From a virus, in IMG/VR virus record IMGVR_UViG_3300031578_000125, positions 1 through 42,299 of that record: a stretch of DNA of 42,299 nucleotides; one strand, given 5' to 3'. The translations under genes and the position numbers were made by a program. Each line of letters begins with the position of its first letter. Within the stretch, counting starts at the first letter, position 1. Positions 17,578 through 24,697 of this stretch are shown piece by piece. A model generated the notes under the pieces. That model searched no databases. It was not told the DNA's origin and worked only from the letters and a program-made list of their open reading frames with translations.

Positions 17578-17712
17578 TTAGCTTTTTAAACACTTGATTT
17601 TACAAACTTTATTAAAACAGTATTTAAAACCATAATAACACACATTCTTTACAAAATAAATAGGGAATAATGCTAACACTCTTATGATATTGCATATATC
17701 CTCTTTATTCAT
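17578..17712 (-). CDS. Possible small membrane protein
   Basis: A 44-residue ORF whose ATG lies two bases after the stop of the signal-bearing beta-helix gene. It has one hydrophobic stretch (IIRVLALFPIYFVKNVCYYG), five cysteines and a basic tail. The ribosome binding site is weak (GCGGA). It could be a real small membrane protein or a chance ORF in AT-rich spacer. The remaining gap 17516-17577 holds no gene. Confidence 0.35.
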   Translation of the reverse strand: MNKEDICNIIRVLALFPIYFVKNVCYYGFKYCFNKVCKIKCLKS

Positions 17713-17713
17713 A

Positions 17714-19300
17714 TTAATCCGCTTCTATAGTTGTCGTCCCTGTTAATGATATTCCCGTTGTTCCTGTTGCTGATATTACTGTAACATTACAAGCTGTCTC
17801 CCATCCTATCGTACCGAGATATGTATCTCTGTAAGAGCCTATCAATAACCCGTCTGAGTCGACTATGTTATCCGCTGCTACACCCGTCAAGTTATCAGAC
17901 TGATCTGAAATGATTCGGTTATATTCGTCAAGCGTCACATTGTCGTATTGTATGTGATTCCGTACAAAATCTGAATCAGATACAGACGGTGTTCCTGTAT
18001 CCAAAAGCTCATTTTGCATAATATTTGTTGTTGTTATGTGTCCCCCAACTTTATAACTATTTAAGTCTCTATTCGCTCTAAAGTGGATAGCGGCATTATA
18101 AAAAGTATTTCTGTATATGAAATTATTGTCTTGAGCTCCGGGGGTTGTTATATCTCTCGTATCTTCAAAATATAAAGCAGTCGCATGATTACTAAAAAAA
18201 TTAAAGCATATTTCAATGTCTTGCTCATCATTGTACACCCCTATTTGTTGTCCAGAAAAGCCCGTTTGTGTGTTTGAGAACTCATTGTGCCTAATTGCCA
18301 CATGGTCATTTCCAAATTTTAAAAAAAAACCCCCACCGTACTGCCCCGAAACCGAGTTGTCTTGCACTACTAAATACCTATTTGAATATGCCATTATTGC
18401 GTAACTATGCGATTCTTGAAACGCACTTAAAAAAGTATTTTTATGGACGACCATATTAAGTAGCAAGTCCCCTTCCGCACTGTTAATATGAGACTGGTTA
18501 TGCCCGTCTGCCGGAGGTGTAAGAACGGATAACATATTTGAAAAAGTACAGTTATATATAGTGCTATAATCTGAGGTTGCGTAAGTTAATGAATAAAAAT
18601 AAGTATTATTAAATGTTGTATTTTCAAAATAAGTATCGTTTTGAGTAGTATACCAACAATACCCGAAAATTCCGGCGTTATCAACTTCTGATTGACCGTT
18701 CATAGTGACAGTTTCACCTGGGTAGCCAAGGTAGGCCAAAGGGTTTGTTGAGCTTATAGGCACTCTTGCCGTATGCCTATCATTTGAACCCCCATTTTTT
18801 GGGAATAAATAAGTGCCTGTTCTAAAATACACTATTTTCCCTGTATGGTCCGATAACCAGAAATCATCCAAAATAGCAAGCGGGGATAATATTGTGCCCG
18901 TATTACCAGAATTTCCGTTTGCTATATCCACAAATAAAAATCTATCTGTACTATCAGTTACTGTGACAGTGTAACTTTCAATATCAGTGCTTGACTCTGA
19001 GTCAGTTACTTTAACAGTTACGCTATGTGGAGAGCCTGAAACTAACGGGTTGGGCCACGAAATTTCCCCTGTATCTGGATTTATTACCATGCCCGAAGGC
19101 GCCGTTGTTAACTCCCATGTAAACGGATACGTGCCACCAAATGCGGATATAACAACTTTATATTCTATCCCAGGATAAGCAAATTTAATTCTATTGTTTG
19201 CACCCACCTCGTCAACATTAATTATATCAAGAGGATAATTAGCCGCGAATGAGCTAACTGATAATAAAGAAATGACCAAAATGAATAGTATTTTTTTCAT
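17714..19300 (-). CDS. Secreted beta-helix protein with Ig-like (He_PIG-type) domain
   Basis: 528 residues. Residues 1-19 form a classical Sec signal peptide (KK charge, ILFILVISLLSV core, SSFAAN cleavage region). Residues ~25-115 look like a cadherin/He_PIG-type Ig domain: YPGIEYKVVISAFGGTYPFTW, then GMVINPDTGEISWPNP, a hallmark of bacterial surface proteins. Residues ~120-480 are a right-handed beta-helix with repeated N-x-F/I turns (YFENTTFNNTYFYS, YLVVQDNSVSG, VAIRHNEFSNT, DIEICFNFFSNH). It overlaps the preceding gene's stop at TAATG. No catalytic polysaccharide-lyase residues are evident. A tail appendage, surface-modifying protein or enzyme are all possible. A signal peptide on a protein of this kind is unexpected in a phage late operon. 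Confidence 0.75.
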   Translation of the reverse strand: MKKILFILVISLLSVSSFAANYPLDIINVDEVGANNRIKFAYPGIEYKVVISAFGGTYPFTWELTTAPSGMVINPDTGEISWPNPLVSGSPHSVTVKVTDSESSTDIESYTVTVTDSTDRFLFVDIANGNSGNTGTILSPLAILDDFWLSDHTGKIVYFRTGTYLFPKNGGSNDRHTARVPISSTNPLAYLGYPGETVTMNGQSEVDNAGIFGYCWYTTQNDTYFENTTFNNTYFYSLTYATSDYSTIYNCTFSNMLSVLTPPADGHNQSHINSAEGDLLLNMVVHKNTFLSAFQESHSYAIMAYSNRYLVVQDNSVSGQYGGGFFLKFGNDHVAIRHNEFSNTQTGFSGQQIGVYNDEQDIEICFNFFSNHATALYFEDTRDITTPGAQDNNFIYRNTFYNAAIHFRANRDLNSYKVGGHITTTNIMQNELLDTGTPSVSDSDFVRNHIQYDNVTLDEYNRIISDQSDNLTGVAADNIVDSDGLLIGSYRDTYLGTIGWETACNVTVISATGTTGISLTGTTTIEAD

Positions 19301-19986
19301 TAGTTAACCCCTATTGCTACAAGTATAGCCGCGCTTTCGTTTGTCGCCGTTATTGACTTTGTGTAATCCCCAGCGGTAACATTTTCTTGATACCATGCAC
19401 CGACACGTGATGAAGAAGGTTCTACTAATATCCCAACCGTAGGCAACATGTCTACCGGCGGAGTTATAACTGTTTCTGGATCATCTGAGCCCCAAGTAAA
19501 AACAAGCATGTCACCCTCTGATGCTGTAACAGGTCCAACGGACGGAGCGTTTGGTGGCGCAATTCCTACTGCGCTATTTCTTATAACCCATGTACCTGAT
19601 GTTTTTTTGTAGAGTGTTATAATACCAGAACATTCAACAGAGGTTCCAAAGTTATAACTTGCAGGTTCTGATGAGGCTATTCTGTAATAAGAACCTATTC
19701 GTGCGCTGGAGTACGGACTTTGCTGTATGAGTACCCAATCGGTCGTCGTAAAAGATCCGACATCGTCATTATTGAGAGAAATTAGCATTAAATCGCCATC
19801 TACAGTATTAGCCGGAACATTAATAATACAACCTGAACCTGTGTTTGTTCCTGTCTCGAAAGAGTTATACGAGATTGTTGGAGATGTCTGCGTACTCTGA
19901 TTAGCAATAACCCCCATGATTCCAGCGCCACAATACCCGTTTATAGGAATAACTATAAGCAATAAAATAAATAATATATTTCTCAT
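19300..19986 (-). CDS. Secreted beta-sandwich protein
   Basis: 228 residues with a signal peptide (RNILFILLLIVIPINGYCGA; a possible AxA-like or lipobox-like boundary around GYCGA, although the Cys context is not a good lipobox). The mature part is a jelly-roll-like beta-sandwich (DLMLISLNNDDVGSFTTTDW, SSARIGSYYRIASSEPASY, MLVFTWGSDDPETV), a pattern seen in phage tail-associated and bacterial surface carbohydrate-binding proteins. It is coupled to both neighbours by TAATG overlaps. Function unknown. Confidence 0.7.
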   Translation of the reverse strand: MRNILFILLLIVIPINGYCGAGIMGVIANQSTQTSPTISYNSFETGTNTGSGCIINVPANTVDGDLMLISLNNDDVGSFTTTDWVLIQQSPYSSARIGSYYRIASSEPASYNFGTSVECSGIITLYKKTSGTWVIRNSAVGIAPPNAPSVGPVTASEGDMLVFTWGSDDPETVITPPVDMLPTVGILVEPSSSRVGAWYQENVTAGDYTKSITATNESAAILVAIGVN

Positions 19987-21002
19987 TACGGTGTTTCCTC
20001 AACAAAATTTGTATATTTACTTTCAAACATCCAGGTTAAGGTTCCATTTATATTGGAACAAAATCCAACAATTTGTTCACCTAATGTATCAGCAGTGTTT
20101 TGAATATGCTCATCCGCTGCCATCGCTGCACCATTCAAGAAGAAGTTAGCACCAGTATCTGGTTCAATATCAACTTGAAATTCATCACCGACCATAAATA
20201 TAACGTTTCCTCCGGCGTGTGCAGCGGGTAATGTAAATACATGATCAGCGCCAGTAGCCTTATAATTTGATATTACCTTATTTGAAGTCTCTGCAACAGT
20301 TAAAACAGATGGAGTTGCAACGTCCGATAAATCTGAAACGGCTAAACTCTTAAATCTTATATCTACCCAATCAAAATCATCATTACCAGCATTATACAAT
20401 ATTGTTGACCCGTCTACTGTAGGCAAAGTGTCATAGCTTAAAACATACTGTACAGCAGTGCTATAAAACGAAAAAAGCTTGCTTGCTAAACCTGTTATTC
20501 CCGACACATATCTCCATTTTCCGTCAGCGTCAGGTAGTGTTACAGTGCTTGTGTATGTTTGAGCGCCTAACACATTCGAGCCTGTGAATGTGTTATCTCC
20601 TGCAAGTGTCGGCAATAATGTTGATGCAACCTGGCCCATTTGTCCAAATTCGTCAACGTTAATGTACGATGTTAGGCCTGCGCCTGGTGCTGCCCCTATC
20701 GGCAACCTCCACGACCTATTTGCTATAGTAGCTCCGCCCTGTAACGCTGTATAAAATGTATCTGCTGGGTTCCTTAAATAAATTATTGTCCCGCTGTTTG
20801 CCGTACCGTCAAGGCATGGCCCTTCCGTACAATCTGAAACGCCTGAGACTGAATATAACTCTGTGTTATTTTCGTTTTGCTTTGTCCATGCCTGATTTAG
20901 TGTGTCTGTCGAAACGACTGTCTGTTGTGCTGCGTACACAACAACACAGATATAAATAAACAAAGCCGGAACGCTTATTAATATTTTCTTAATTCTTTTC
21001 AT
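19986..21002 (-). CDS. Secreted tail-fibre-like protein
   Basis: About 338 residues. The start at 21002 is preferred because its ATG overlaps the upstream stop (TAATG) with GGAG upstream; a 19-codon longer frame lies over the previous gene. The N-terminus KRIKKILISVPALFIYICVV is a strong hydrophobic signal or anchor with a YAA cleavage site. It is followed by TVVSTDTLNQAWTKQN, which resembles phage tail-fibre openings. The body is Thr/Ser/Gly-rich beta structure, and the C-terminal HVFTLPAAHAGGNVIFMV segment recurs in tail-fibre and appendage tips. I infer a tail or surface protein that is exported. Confidence 0.65.
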   Translation of the reverse strand: MKRIKKILISVPALFIYICVVVYAAQQTVVSTDTLNQAWTKQNENNTELYSVSGVSDCTEGPCLDGTANSGTIIYLRNPADTFYTALQGGATIANRSWRLPIGAAPGAGLTSYINVDEFGQMGQVASTLLPTLAGDNTFTGSNVLGAQTYTSTVTLPDADGKWRYVSGITGLASKLFSFYSTAVQYVLSYDTLPTVDGSTILYNAGNDDFDWVDIRFKSLAVSDLSDVATPSVLTVAETSNKVISNYKATGADHVFTLPAAHAGGNVIFMVGDEFQVDIEPDTGANFFLNGAAMAADEHIQNTADTLGEQIVGFCSNINGTLTWMFESKYTNFVEETP

Positions 21003-21229
21003 TATGGTATCTCCGTGTCCATAGTTGTATTCCATAAATCTGTCATAGCAGTATTCCACCTATCTGTCATTGGCGTGTCCCAGTATGTCGAAGAGCTTGT
21101 ACCACCTACGCCAAACCTTGAACCTCCGAATTTATCAGCGCCAAACTCCTTAAACCCAAAATTGGCAAAAGAAAAAGTTACGGCGCTCAACATTAAAATA
21201 ATTAGTATTGCTATTTTTATTGACTGCAT
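21002..21229 (-). CDS. Small secreted protein with WNT/MTD repeats
   Basis: 75 residues, start ATG at 21229 with GGAG seven bases upstream (a GTG two codons earlier is too close to that site). The N-terminal hydrophobic stretch IKIAILIILMLSAVTFSFA is a signal peptide. The mature part is Gly/Phe-rich (FGFKEFGADKFGGSRFG), then a short repeat MTDRWNTAMTDLWNTTMD. It is coupled by TAATG to the tail-fibre-like gene and overlaps the gene upstream in transcription (21217-21639) by 13 bases. Unknown function, possibly an adaptor of the secreted block. Confidence 0.6.
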   Translation of the reverse strand: MQSIKIAILIILMLSAVTFSFANFGFKEFGADKFGGSRFGVGGTSSSTYWDTPMTDRWNTAMTDLWNTTMDTEIP

Positions 21230-21639
21230 CTCCACGCTCCTGTAATAACAACCTGATTCGCTGATCCCGTTTCTGCAAAAACCAATCTTTGATACCCTGC
21301 AAAAATACTAACGCCCGAAGCTGGGTAAGGGTATACTGTTCCGCTTGTAGCACTTGCTACAACTTGAACAGCAGGGCTCCAAGTTGAACCGTCATTTGAA
21401 ACCTGATATGATATTTTAAGTGTTCCTGTCCCTGTAAAAAGAGGCTGAATACTAAAATAACCCTCATATCCTGATTTTCTAATAATAGTTAAACCAGGTG
21501 ATTCAGTGTCTGTTGCTCCAGCAGCGATTGTTCCAACTAAACTTGTGATGTTGTCTTTACGTATCTCTGCTGGTTCTGCATAAACAAAAGAAGCCGTTAA
21601 TATCAAAGCCACGGCTACTACTAAATAAATCTTTTTCAT
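21217..21639 (-). CDS. Secreted beta-sandwich protein (tail/baseplate-like)
   Basis: 140 residues. Signal peptide KKIYLVVAVALILTASFVYA with an AxA-type VYA-E boundary. The mature part GYEGYFSIQPLFTGTGTL, then ISYQVSNDGSTWSPAVQVVA, is a pattern often found in small structural proteins of phage tails. A strong AACGGAGG lies before the ATG at 21639. It begins the run of signal-bearing genes. Role not known. Confidence 0.65.
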   Translation of the reverse strand: MKKIYLVVAVALILTASFVYAEPAEIRKDNITSLVGTIAAGATDTESPGLTIIRKSGYEGYFSIQPLFTGTGTLKISYQVSNDGSTWSPAVQVVASATSGTVYPYPASGVSIFAGYQRLVFAETGSANQVVITGAWRCSQ

Positions 21640-21649
21640 GTTACCTCCG

Positions 21650-22351
21650 TTAAATTTTTAATTTACTGCAATCTTTTAATCCCACAATAGCTCTCTTATA
21701 AAGTAATTTATTTATCTGTCTTTTCTTTCTTGGTGTTATGTGTGTTATTTTTATTTTAGCGTGTGTTTTGTTTACAAGTCTTTCTATGATTTCAACGTTT
21801 TTATTCTCTGCGTGAAACGTCTTATTTTTTACATAATACACCTTATCGTTATTTACAAGAATTGTTGTTTCATATCTTGGATCTCTCCAAAAAAGTAATA
21901 TTGCTTGTATAAGTCCTCTGAAAGAATGAACCGGAATAAATATATTGTATGTTAATGTTTTTTTAATTGGGCTTGTGCTGTCGTATGTTTCAAGATTTGA
22001 TTTGATTAAAAATATTCTTAGAATAAGGACGCTGTATATAATACTTGGTATAGACAAGAAATATATATTGTAAATTTCAAGAGGGTTTAATATTAGAATG
22101 AAAATTTGCCATGATATTAACATGAAAAGAAGTGTTTTTAGTTTTAGTCTTTCAAACGGGCAAAAATGATAACAGAATAGTAAGGCGCCTAAATATTGTA
22201 AGTCTTGCTTAATACAATATAGGTCTGTCCATGTGGTTTTAAAATCAAGGTTAAATAAAAGATCATATAAGTTTAGTATATATCCTGACAACATCAATAA
22301 AACGTATACTATTAGTTTAATATCTCTTTTTTCTTGGCTTAACTTTTCCAT
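21650..22351 (-). CDS. Multi-pass membrane protein of unknown function
   Basis: About 233 residues. Four or so hydrophobic segments are visible (LIVYVLLMLSGYILNLYDLL, LQYLGALLFCYHF, LKTLLFMLISWQIFILIL, YNIYFLSIPSIIYSVLILRI), followed by a soluble C-terminal domain with basic residues (TPRKKRQINKLLYKRAIVG). Start ATG at 22351 has GGGAG five bases upstream; GTG two codons earlier is less likely. It lies between the lysis and secreted-protein blocks, so an envelope role is plausible. I do not recognise the family. Confidence 0.6.
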   Translation of the reverse strand: MEKLSQEKRDIKLIVYVLLMLSGYILNLYDLLFNLDFKTTWTDLYCIKQDLQYLGALLFCYHFCPFERLKLKTLLFMLISWQIFILILNPLEIYNIYFLSIPSIIYSVLILRIFLIKSNLETYDSTSPIKKTLTYNIFIPVHSFRGLIQAILLFWRDPRYETTILVNNDKVYYVKNKTFHAENKNVEIIERLVNKTHAKIKITHITPRKKRQINKLLYKRAIVGLKDCSKLKI

Positions 22352-22421
22352 TGCCACTCCCGGCGTTTACCTTCTTTGGTGTTTTTTTACTTTCTTTAGA
22401 TTGTGTTTTCTTTTTCGGCAT
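22317..22421 (-). CDS. Possible 34-residue basic peptide
   Basis: Found by hand translation: PKKKTQSKESKKTPKKVNAG and a further basic tail, with about one third Lys. It overlaps the upstream TM/coiled-coil gene by 26 bases and the downstream membrane-protein gene by 35, and has AGGGTG upstream of its ATG. The composition may simply reflect AT-rich sequence. Low-moderate confidence. Confidence 0.35.
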   Translation of the reverse strand: MPKKKTQSKESKKTPKKVNAGSGNGKVKPRKKRY

Positions 22422-22698
22422 TTATTACACCCTGTATACTTTTAAATTTATCATCCCTTAAAGATTTAAACCAATCGTGCATATCGTCTACTTTTGGCTT
22501 AATGTCCCCGACTGCTTTGATAGCTTCATCGCTTTTTTTATCTGCTTTGTCTGATGTTTCTTTTATAGTATTAATCTTTTCAAGATGGAGTTCAAATTGA
22601 CCTCTGTTTTGAAAGTATTGAGCAATTGTAAAACAAGCAATAATAACAAGTGTTCCAAATTCTTTATTTTTTACGATCAATATAACCAATGCGTCCAT
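22396..22698 (-). CDS. Single-TM coiled-coil protein near spanins
   Basis: 100 residues: a hydrophobic segment (TLVIIACFTIAQYF, residues 16-29) followed by a heptad-rich helical region (LEKINTIKETSDKADKKSD, AIKAVGDIKPKVDDMHDWF). Such an architecture is seen in phage inner-membrane spanins and XhlA-like lysis accessories. It could be a holin partner or a third lysis protein. CGGAG precedes the ATG at 22698, 12 bases after the o-spanin stop. Confidence 0.55.
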   Translation of the reverse strand: MDALVILIVKNKEFGTLVIIACFTIAQYFQNRGQFELHLEKINTIKETSDKADKKSDEAIKAVGDIKPKVDDMHDWFKSLRDDKFKSIQGVINAEKENTI

Positions 22699-22710
22699 TA
22701 AATACTCCGG

Positions 22711-22938
22711 TCATTCGCAGCTATCAAGTTCATCTTGTAGGTACGAGAGCTTGTTTAACCACTCCCACACCTCTCTATCTGTTTGTGCAATATTATCAAG
22801 CTTTTCGCTTACATTTTCTGTTGGAATTGGGTAAGCAGGGCAATTACTTTTTTTTGTTGCGCATCCCATTACAAGGGCGATCAACAAAAGGCTTACTTTT
22901 AATTTCATTAGAAACCCGCTTGGATTTAATGACTTCAT
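22711..22938 (-). CDS. Outer-membrane spanin-like lipoprotein (Rz1-type)
   Basis: 75 residues (or 65 from an internal ATG at 22908). A signal of KLKVSLLLIALVMGC ends in a lipobox-like VMGC at Cys26, followed by a short Pro/Asn-containing segment and a helical tail. It overlaps the 22844-23044 gene in another frame by 95 bases (65 if the internal start is used), the classic Rz/Rz1 architecture in which the o-spanin overlaps its inner-membrane partner. The pair would fuse inner and outer membranes at lysis. AAAGGA six bases before 22938 favours that start; the 22908 start has a weaker GCGGG. Confidence 0.6.
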   Translation of the reverse strand: MKSLNPSGFLMKLKVSLLLIALVMGCATKKSNCPAYPIPTENVSEKLDNIAQTDREVWEWLNKLSYLQDELDSCE

Positions 22939-23044
22939 TTTTTTCCTTTATTGCCGTTTTTAACTTAGCTGCTGTGGCTCCCCACTTCCAAAATGCAAAC
23001 AACATAAACAAAAAAGCCCCAATCTTTAGAATTAGAGCTTTCAT
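22844..23044 (-). CDS. Inner-membrane spanin-like protein (Rz-type)
   Basis: 66 residues with one N-terminal membrane span (LILKIGAFLFMLFAFWKWG) and a charged helical tail (AAKLKTAIKEKNEVIKSKR). Topology and the frame-overlapping lipoprotein neighbour are the evidence; the sequence is shorter than typical Rz. Its ATG overlaps the holin-like stop by ATGA. The tail KPFVDRPCNG has a Cys that could form a disulfide. Confidence 0.55.
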   Translation of the reverse strand: MKALILKIGAFLFMLFAFWKWGATAAKLKTAIKEKNEVIKSKRVSNEIKSKPFVDRPCNGMRNKKK

Positions 23045-23232
23045 TTTTTCGGTGTTAATAGTCTTTTAAGTGCGCTTAGTCCTTCAACAAAATACCCAGC
23101 CCATTCATCATCTTTCTTTGTCTTTGTTAATTTTGCAACGCTGACAAACAATACTGACAATGTTGTTAATACTCCGATTATTGCTATATAATTAGATGTT
23201 AACCATGTGATAAGCTCTTTTACATTTTCCAT
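23041..23232 (-). CDS. Holin-like small membrane protein
   Basis: 63 residues with one predicted span (YIAIIGVLTTLSVLFVSVA, residues 15-33), a charged N-terminus and a basic C-terminus (KRLLTPKK). Size, basic tail and position immediately before the spanins suggest a single-span holin that would permeabilise the inner membrane for the endolysin encoded at 23805-24104. CCGGAGG lies six bases before its ATG, and a TTGACA promoter is directly upstream. It is first in the late transcript. Confidence 0.55.
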   Translation of the reverse strand: MENVKELITWLTSNYIAIIGVLTTLSVLFVSVAKLTKTKKDDEWAGYFVEGLSALKRLLTPKK

Positions 23233-23267
23233 AATACCTCCGGTTAATAAGATTAAAACGTAATATT

Positions 23268-23296
23268 AGGTTAGTATAATTATTTATATTTGTCAA
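23268..23296 (-). promoter_or_regulatory. Promoter upstream of lysis/late genes
   Basis: On the minus strand TTGACA (23296-23291), a 17-base AT-rich spacer, and TAACCT (23273-23268), about 36 bases before the holin-like start. The -35 box is consensus and the -10 box is weak, consistent with a regulated late promoter. No gene occupies 23233-23300. Confidence 0.5.
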
Positions 23297-23300
23297 GATA

Positions 23301-23615
23301 TTACATAAAGCTGTTTACCGCAGCACCCCACCATCCGAAGACTAAGTCTGAAAATTCTTCATATTTGATCGGATTCGGTATTACCTTAACTATCTTATTC
23401 TTGGTTTCTTTCAGCGGATTAAAAGGCCACATTGTTATTTTAGTAACACGTCGCCTACGCCTCCAAGTTAGCACCTGTTTTTTTGTCTGTGCCAAAATTC
23501 TAAATGGGCCTGGTGATGTGCAATATGGCAAATCAACTACTACTATGTAGCTAAAATTACCGCACACATCTTTGTATTTTTTTTCTGATAGTTGATCTAT
23601 CTCATATTCTCTCAT
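23301..23615 (-). CDS. Small basic protein of unknown function
   Basis: About 104 residues. A central VLTWRRRRRVTKITMWPFNP stretch is strongly basic and the C-terminus (FGWWGAAVNSFM) is hydrophobic. The start at 23615 is supported by GAGGTG five bases upstream; the longer frame begins with TTG. It is last in its transcript before the late promoter. Function not recognised. Confidence 0.55.
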   Translation of the reverse strand: MREYEIDQLSEKKYKDVCGNFSYIVVVDLPYCTSPGPFRILAQTKKQVLTWRRRRRVTKITMWPFNPLKETKNKIVKVIPNPIKYEEFSDLVFGWWGAAVNSFM

Positions 23616-23623
23616 GATACACC

Positions 23624-23791
23624 TCAATTTAAATATTTAACTTCATTGTTTTTACTAATAAAGTTGAGATAATATTTCTTGATAATACGGTCTTTCTCTT
23701 CGTCTGTTAGGATAAGTATAACATCCTCTACCTCTTTTGTTATATTAGCGTTTAATAGTCTTCTTCTTGGTTCGTCTCGTCTGTTTTCCAT
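23624..23791 (-). CDS. Small unknown protein
   Basis: A 55-residue protein found by hand translation: basic N-terminus (ENRRDEPRRRLLNANIT), then a helical acidic segment (KEVEDVILILTDEEKDRIIK). AGGGG lies five bases before its ATG, and the next gene's ATG follows eight bases after its stop. The genes on either side are separate, so this fills an otherwise empty gap. Confidence 0.55.
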   Translation of the reverse strand: MENRRDEPRRRLLNANITKEVEDVILILTDEEKDRIIKKYYLNFISKNNEVKYLN

Positions 23792-23804
23792 GGCTACCCC
23801 TAAG

Positions 23805-24104
23805 TTATTCTAAATAACTATAATGATTACCGTCCAGTTTACCAAAACGGCCTCCCCATGTGCCGCCGATACTTTCCCAATACTCTCCCAATGGTTTATG
23901 ATTCTTTGTCTCTGTAAGATATACACCATCTTTAAACAAATTAAAATCAACTGCAAGCCTTTTGTAATGGAAACTGTTTTCGCTGTGTCCTGTTTTAGCG
24001 AAAGTATCGTCGTATGTTAGCTCATATCCGTGGTTATAGGCATATCCAACCAATAAGTGAACCATCCATGTAAAACGCCTTTGGTGTGTGCTTAGATTTT
24101 CCAT
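23805..24104 (-). CDS. Endolysin, M15-family peptidase
   Basis: About 99 residues from ATG 24104, which has a strong GGAGGG six bases upstream; the longer frame begins with GTG and overlaps the HTH gene. Motifs match the VanY/M15 zinc peptidase fold: TGHSENSFHYKRLAVDF (first zinc His and Asp) and GNHYSYLE near the C-terminus (last ligand His). Members cleave peptide cross-links in peptidoglycan. No signal peptide is present, so export would rely on the holin. It lies upstream of the holin/spanin cluster, separated by two small genes. Confidence 0.75.
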   Translation of the reverse strand: MENLSTHQRRFTWMVHLLVGYAYNHGYELTYDDTFAKTGHSENSFHYKRLAVDFNLFKDGVYLTETKNHKPLGEYWESIGGTWGGRFGKLDGNHYSYLE

Positions 24105-24135
24105 GTAACCCTCCGGTAGTTCGAAGCCTAAAAAT

Positions 24136-24318
24136 TCAATCACAGTTTATATCCTGTAACGTCTTTGTTGTTAATTTCATTAACATTCTTGTTTGCTTGC
24201 TGATCTGGCATAATCCAACCGCAAGCCTGTAAACTTGCGGATAACTCAATCCGATTAGCTTTGCGTATTCGGCTTGGGTCATGTTTCTTTTTAGTATATC
24301 TTGCTTGATAATATTCAC
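24136..24318 (-). CDS. Small HTH (Cro/XRE-like) protein
   Basis: About 60 residues, with an XRE-like helix-turn-helix NMTQAEYAKLIGLSYPQVYR near residue 12. The start is uncertain: GTG at 24318 gives NIIKQDILKR before the HTH, while the longest frame starts with TTG in a terminator-like stem. It probably binds an operator in the control of early or lysis genes. Confidence 0.5.
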   Translation of the reverse strand: MNIIKQDILKRNMTQAEYAKLIGLSYPQVYRLAVGLCQISKQTRMLMKLTTKTLQDINCD

Positions 24319-24335
24319 TTTAAAAATTCCCAATT

Positions 24336-24355
24336 AAAGCCCATTTCTGGGCTTT
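24336..24355 (-). terminator. Hairpin terminator after 24359 gene
   Basis: An 8-bp perfect stem (AAAGCCCA / TGGGCTTT) with a GAAA tetraloop on the minus strand lies three bases past the stop at 24359. T-runs flank it on both sides, so it may be bidirectional. Confidence 0.55.
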
Positions 24356-24358
24356 TTA

Positions 24359-24586
24359 TTAAAATAACATTCCTGATTCTTCTAAATCTTTTAACCCTTT
24401 TTCTTTTCTTGCCTCTGCCCATGCAACAACTTCAGGAGAGTTTGAATTATCTGAATAAAAATGATCTTCATTAAACGCTGTTTGAGTTAAAATATAATCG
24501 TTTTCAGTTAAGAATAAAACTTTTCTTGTATTCTCTTCTTTTAATTCGGCTTTTAATTCTCTTGTTGCAAATGCTGTGTTTTCCAT
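24359..24586 (-). CDS. Small unknown protein
   Basis: About 75 residues from ATG 24586, preceded by AAGGAG. It begins with a charged helical segment ENTAFATRELKAELKEE, and the middle has FLTENDYILTQTAFNED. The longer frame from 24658 runs through the promoter and would be spurious. Own promoter immediately upstream and terminator downstream indicate a single-gene unit. Confidence 0.6.
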   Translation of the reverse strand: MENTAFATRELKAELKEENTRKVLFLTENDYILTQTAFNEDHFYSDNSNSPEVVAWAEARKEKGLKDLEESGMLF

Positions 24587-24636
24587 GTCGTTTTCTCCTT
24601 GTTGGTTGTTTGTGCTTCTATCCCTGTCTTGATTAA

Positions 24637-24665
24637 AGAATAACACAGCTACTTTCATAATGCAA
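24637..24665 (-). promoter_or_regulatory. Promoter for 24359-24586 gene
   Basis: TTGCAT (24665-24660), a 17-base spacer and TATTCT (24642-24637) on the minus strand, about 50 bases before the ATG at 24586. The placement supports the shorter start of that gene. Confidence 0.5.
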
Positions 24666-24697
24666 GCGAATAATGAAAATAAATGAAAAAAGATTGA

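Noticed and set aside
21650-22351. Specific enzymatic function for the multi-span membrane protein
   Set aside because: Hydrophobic segments are clear but no family motif could be recognised, so no function is assigned.
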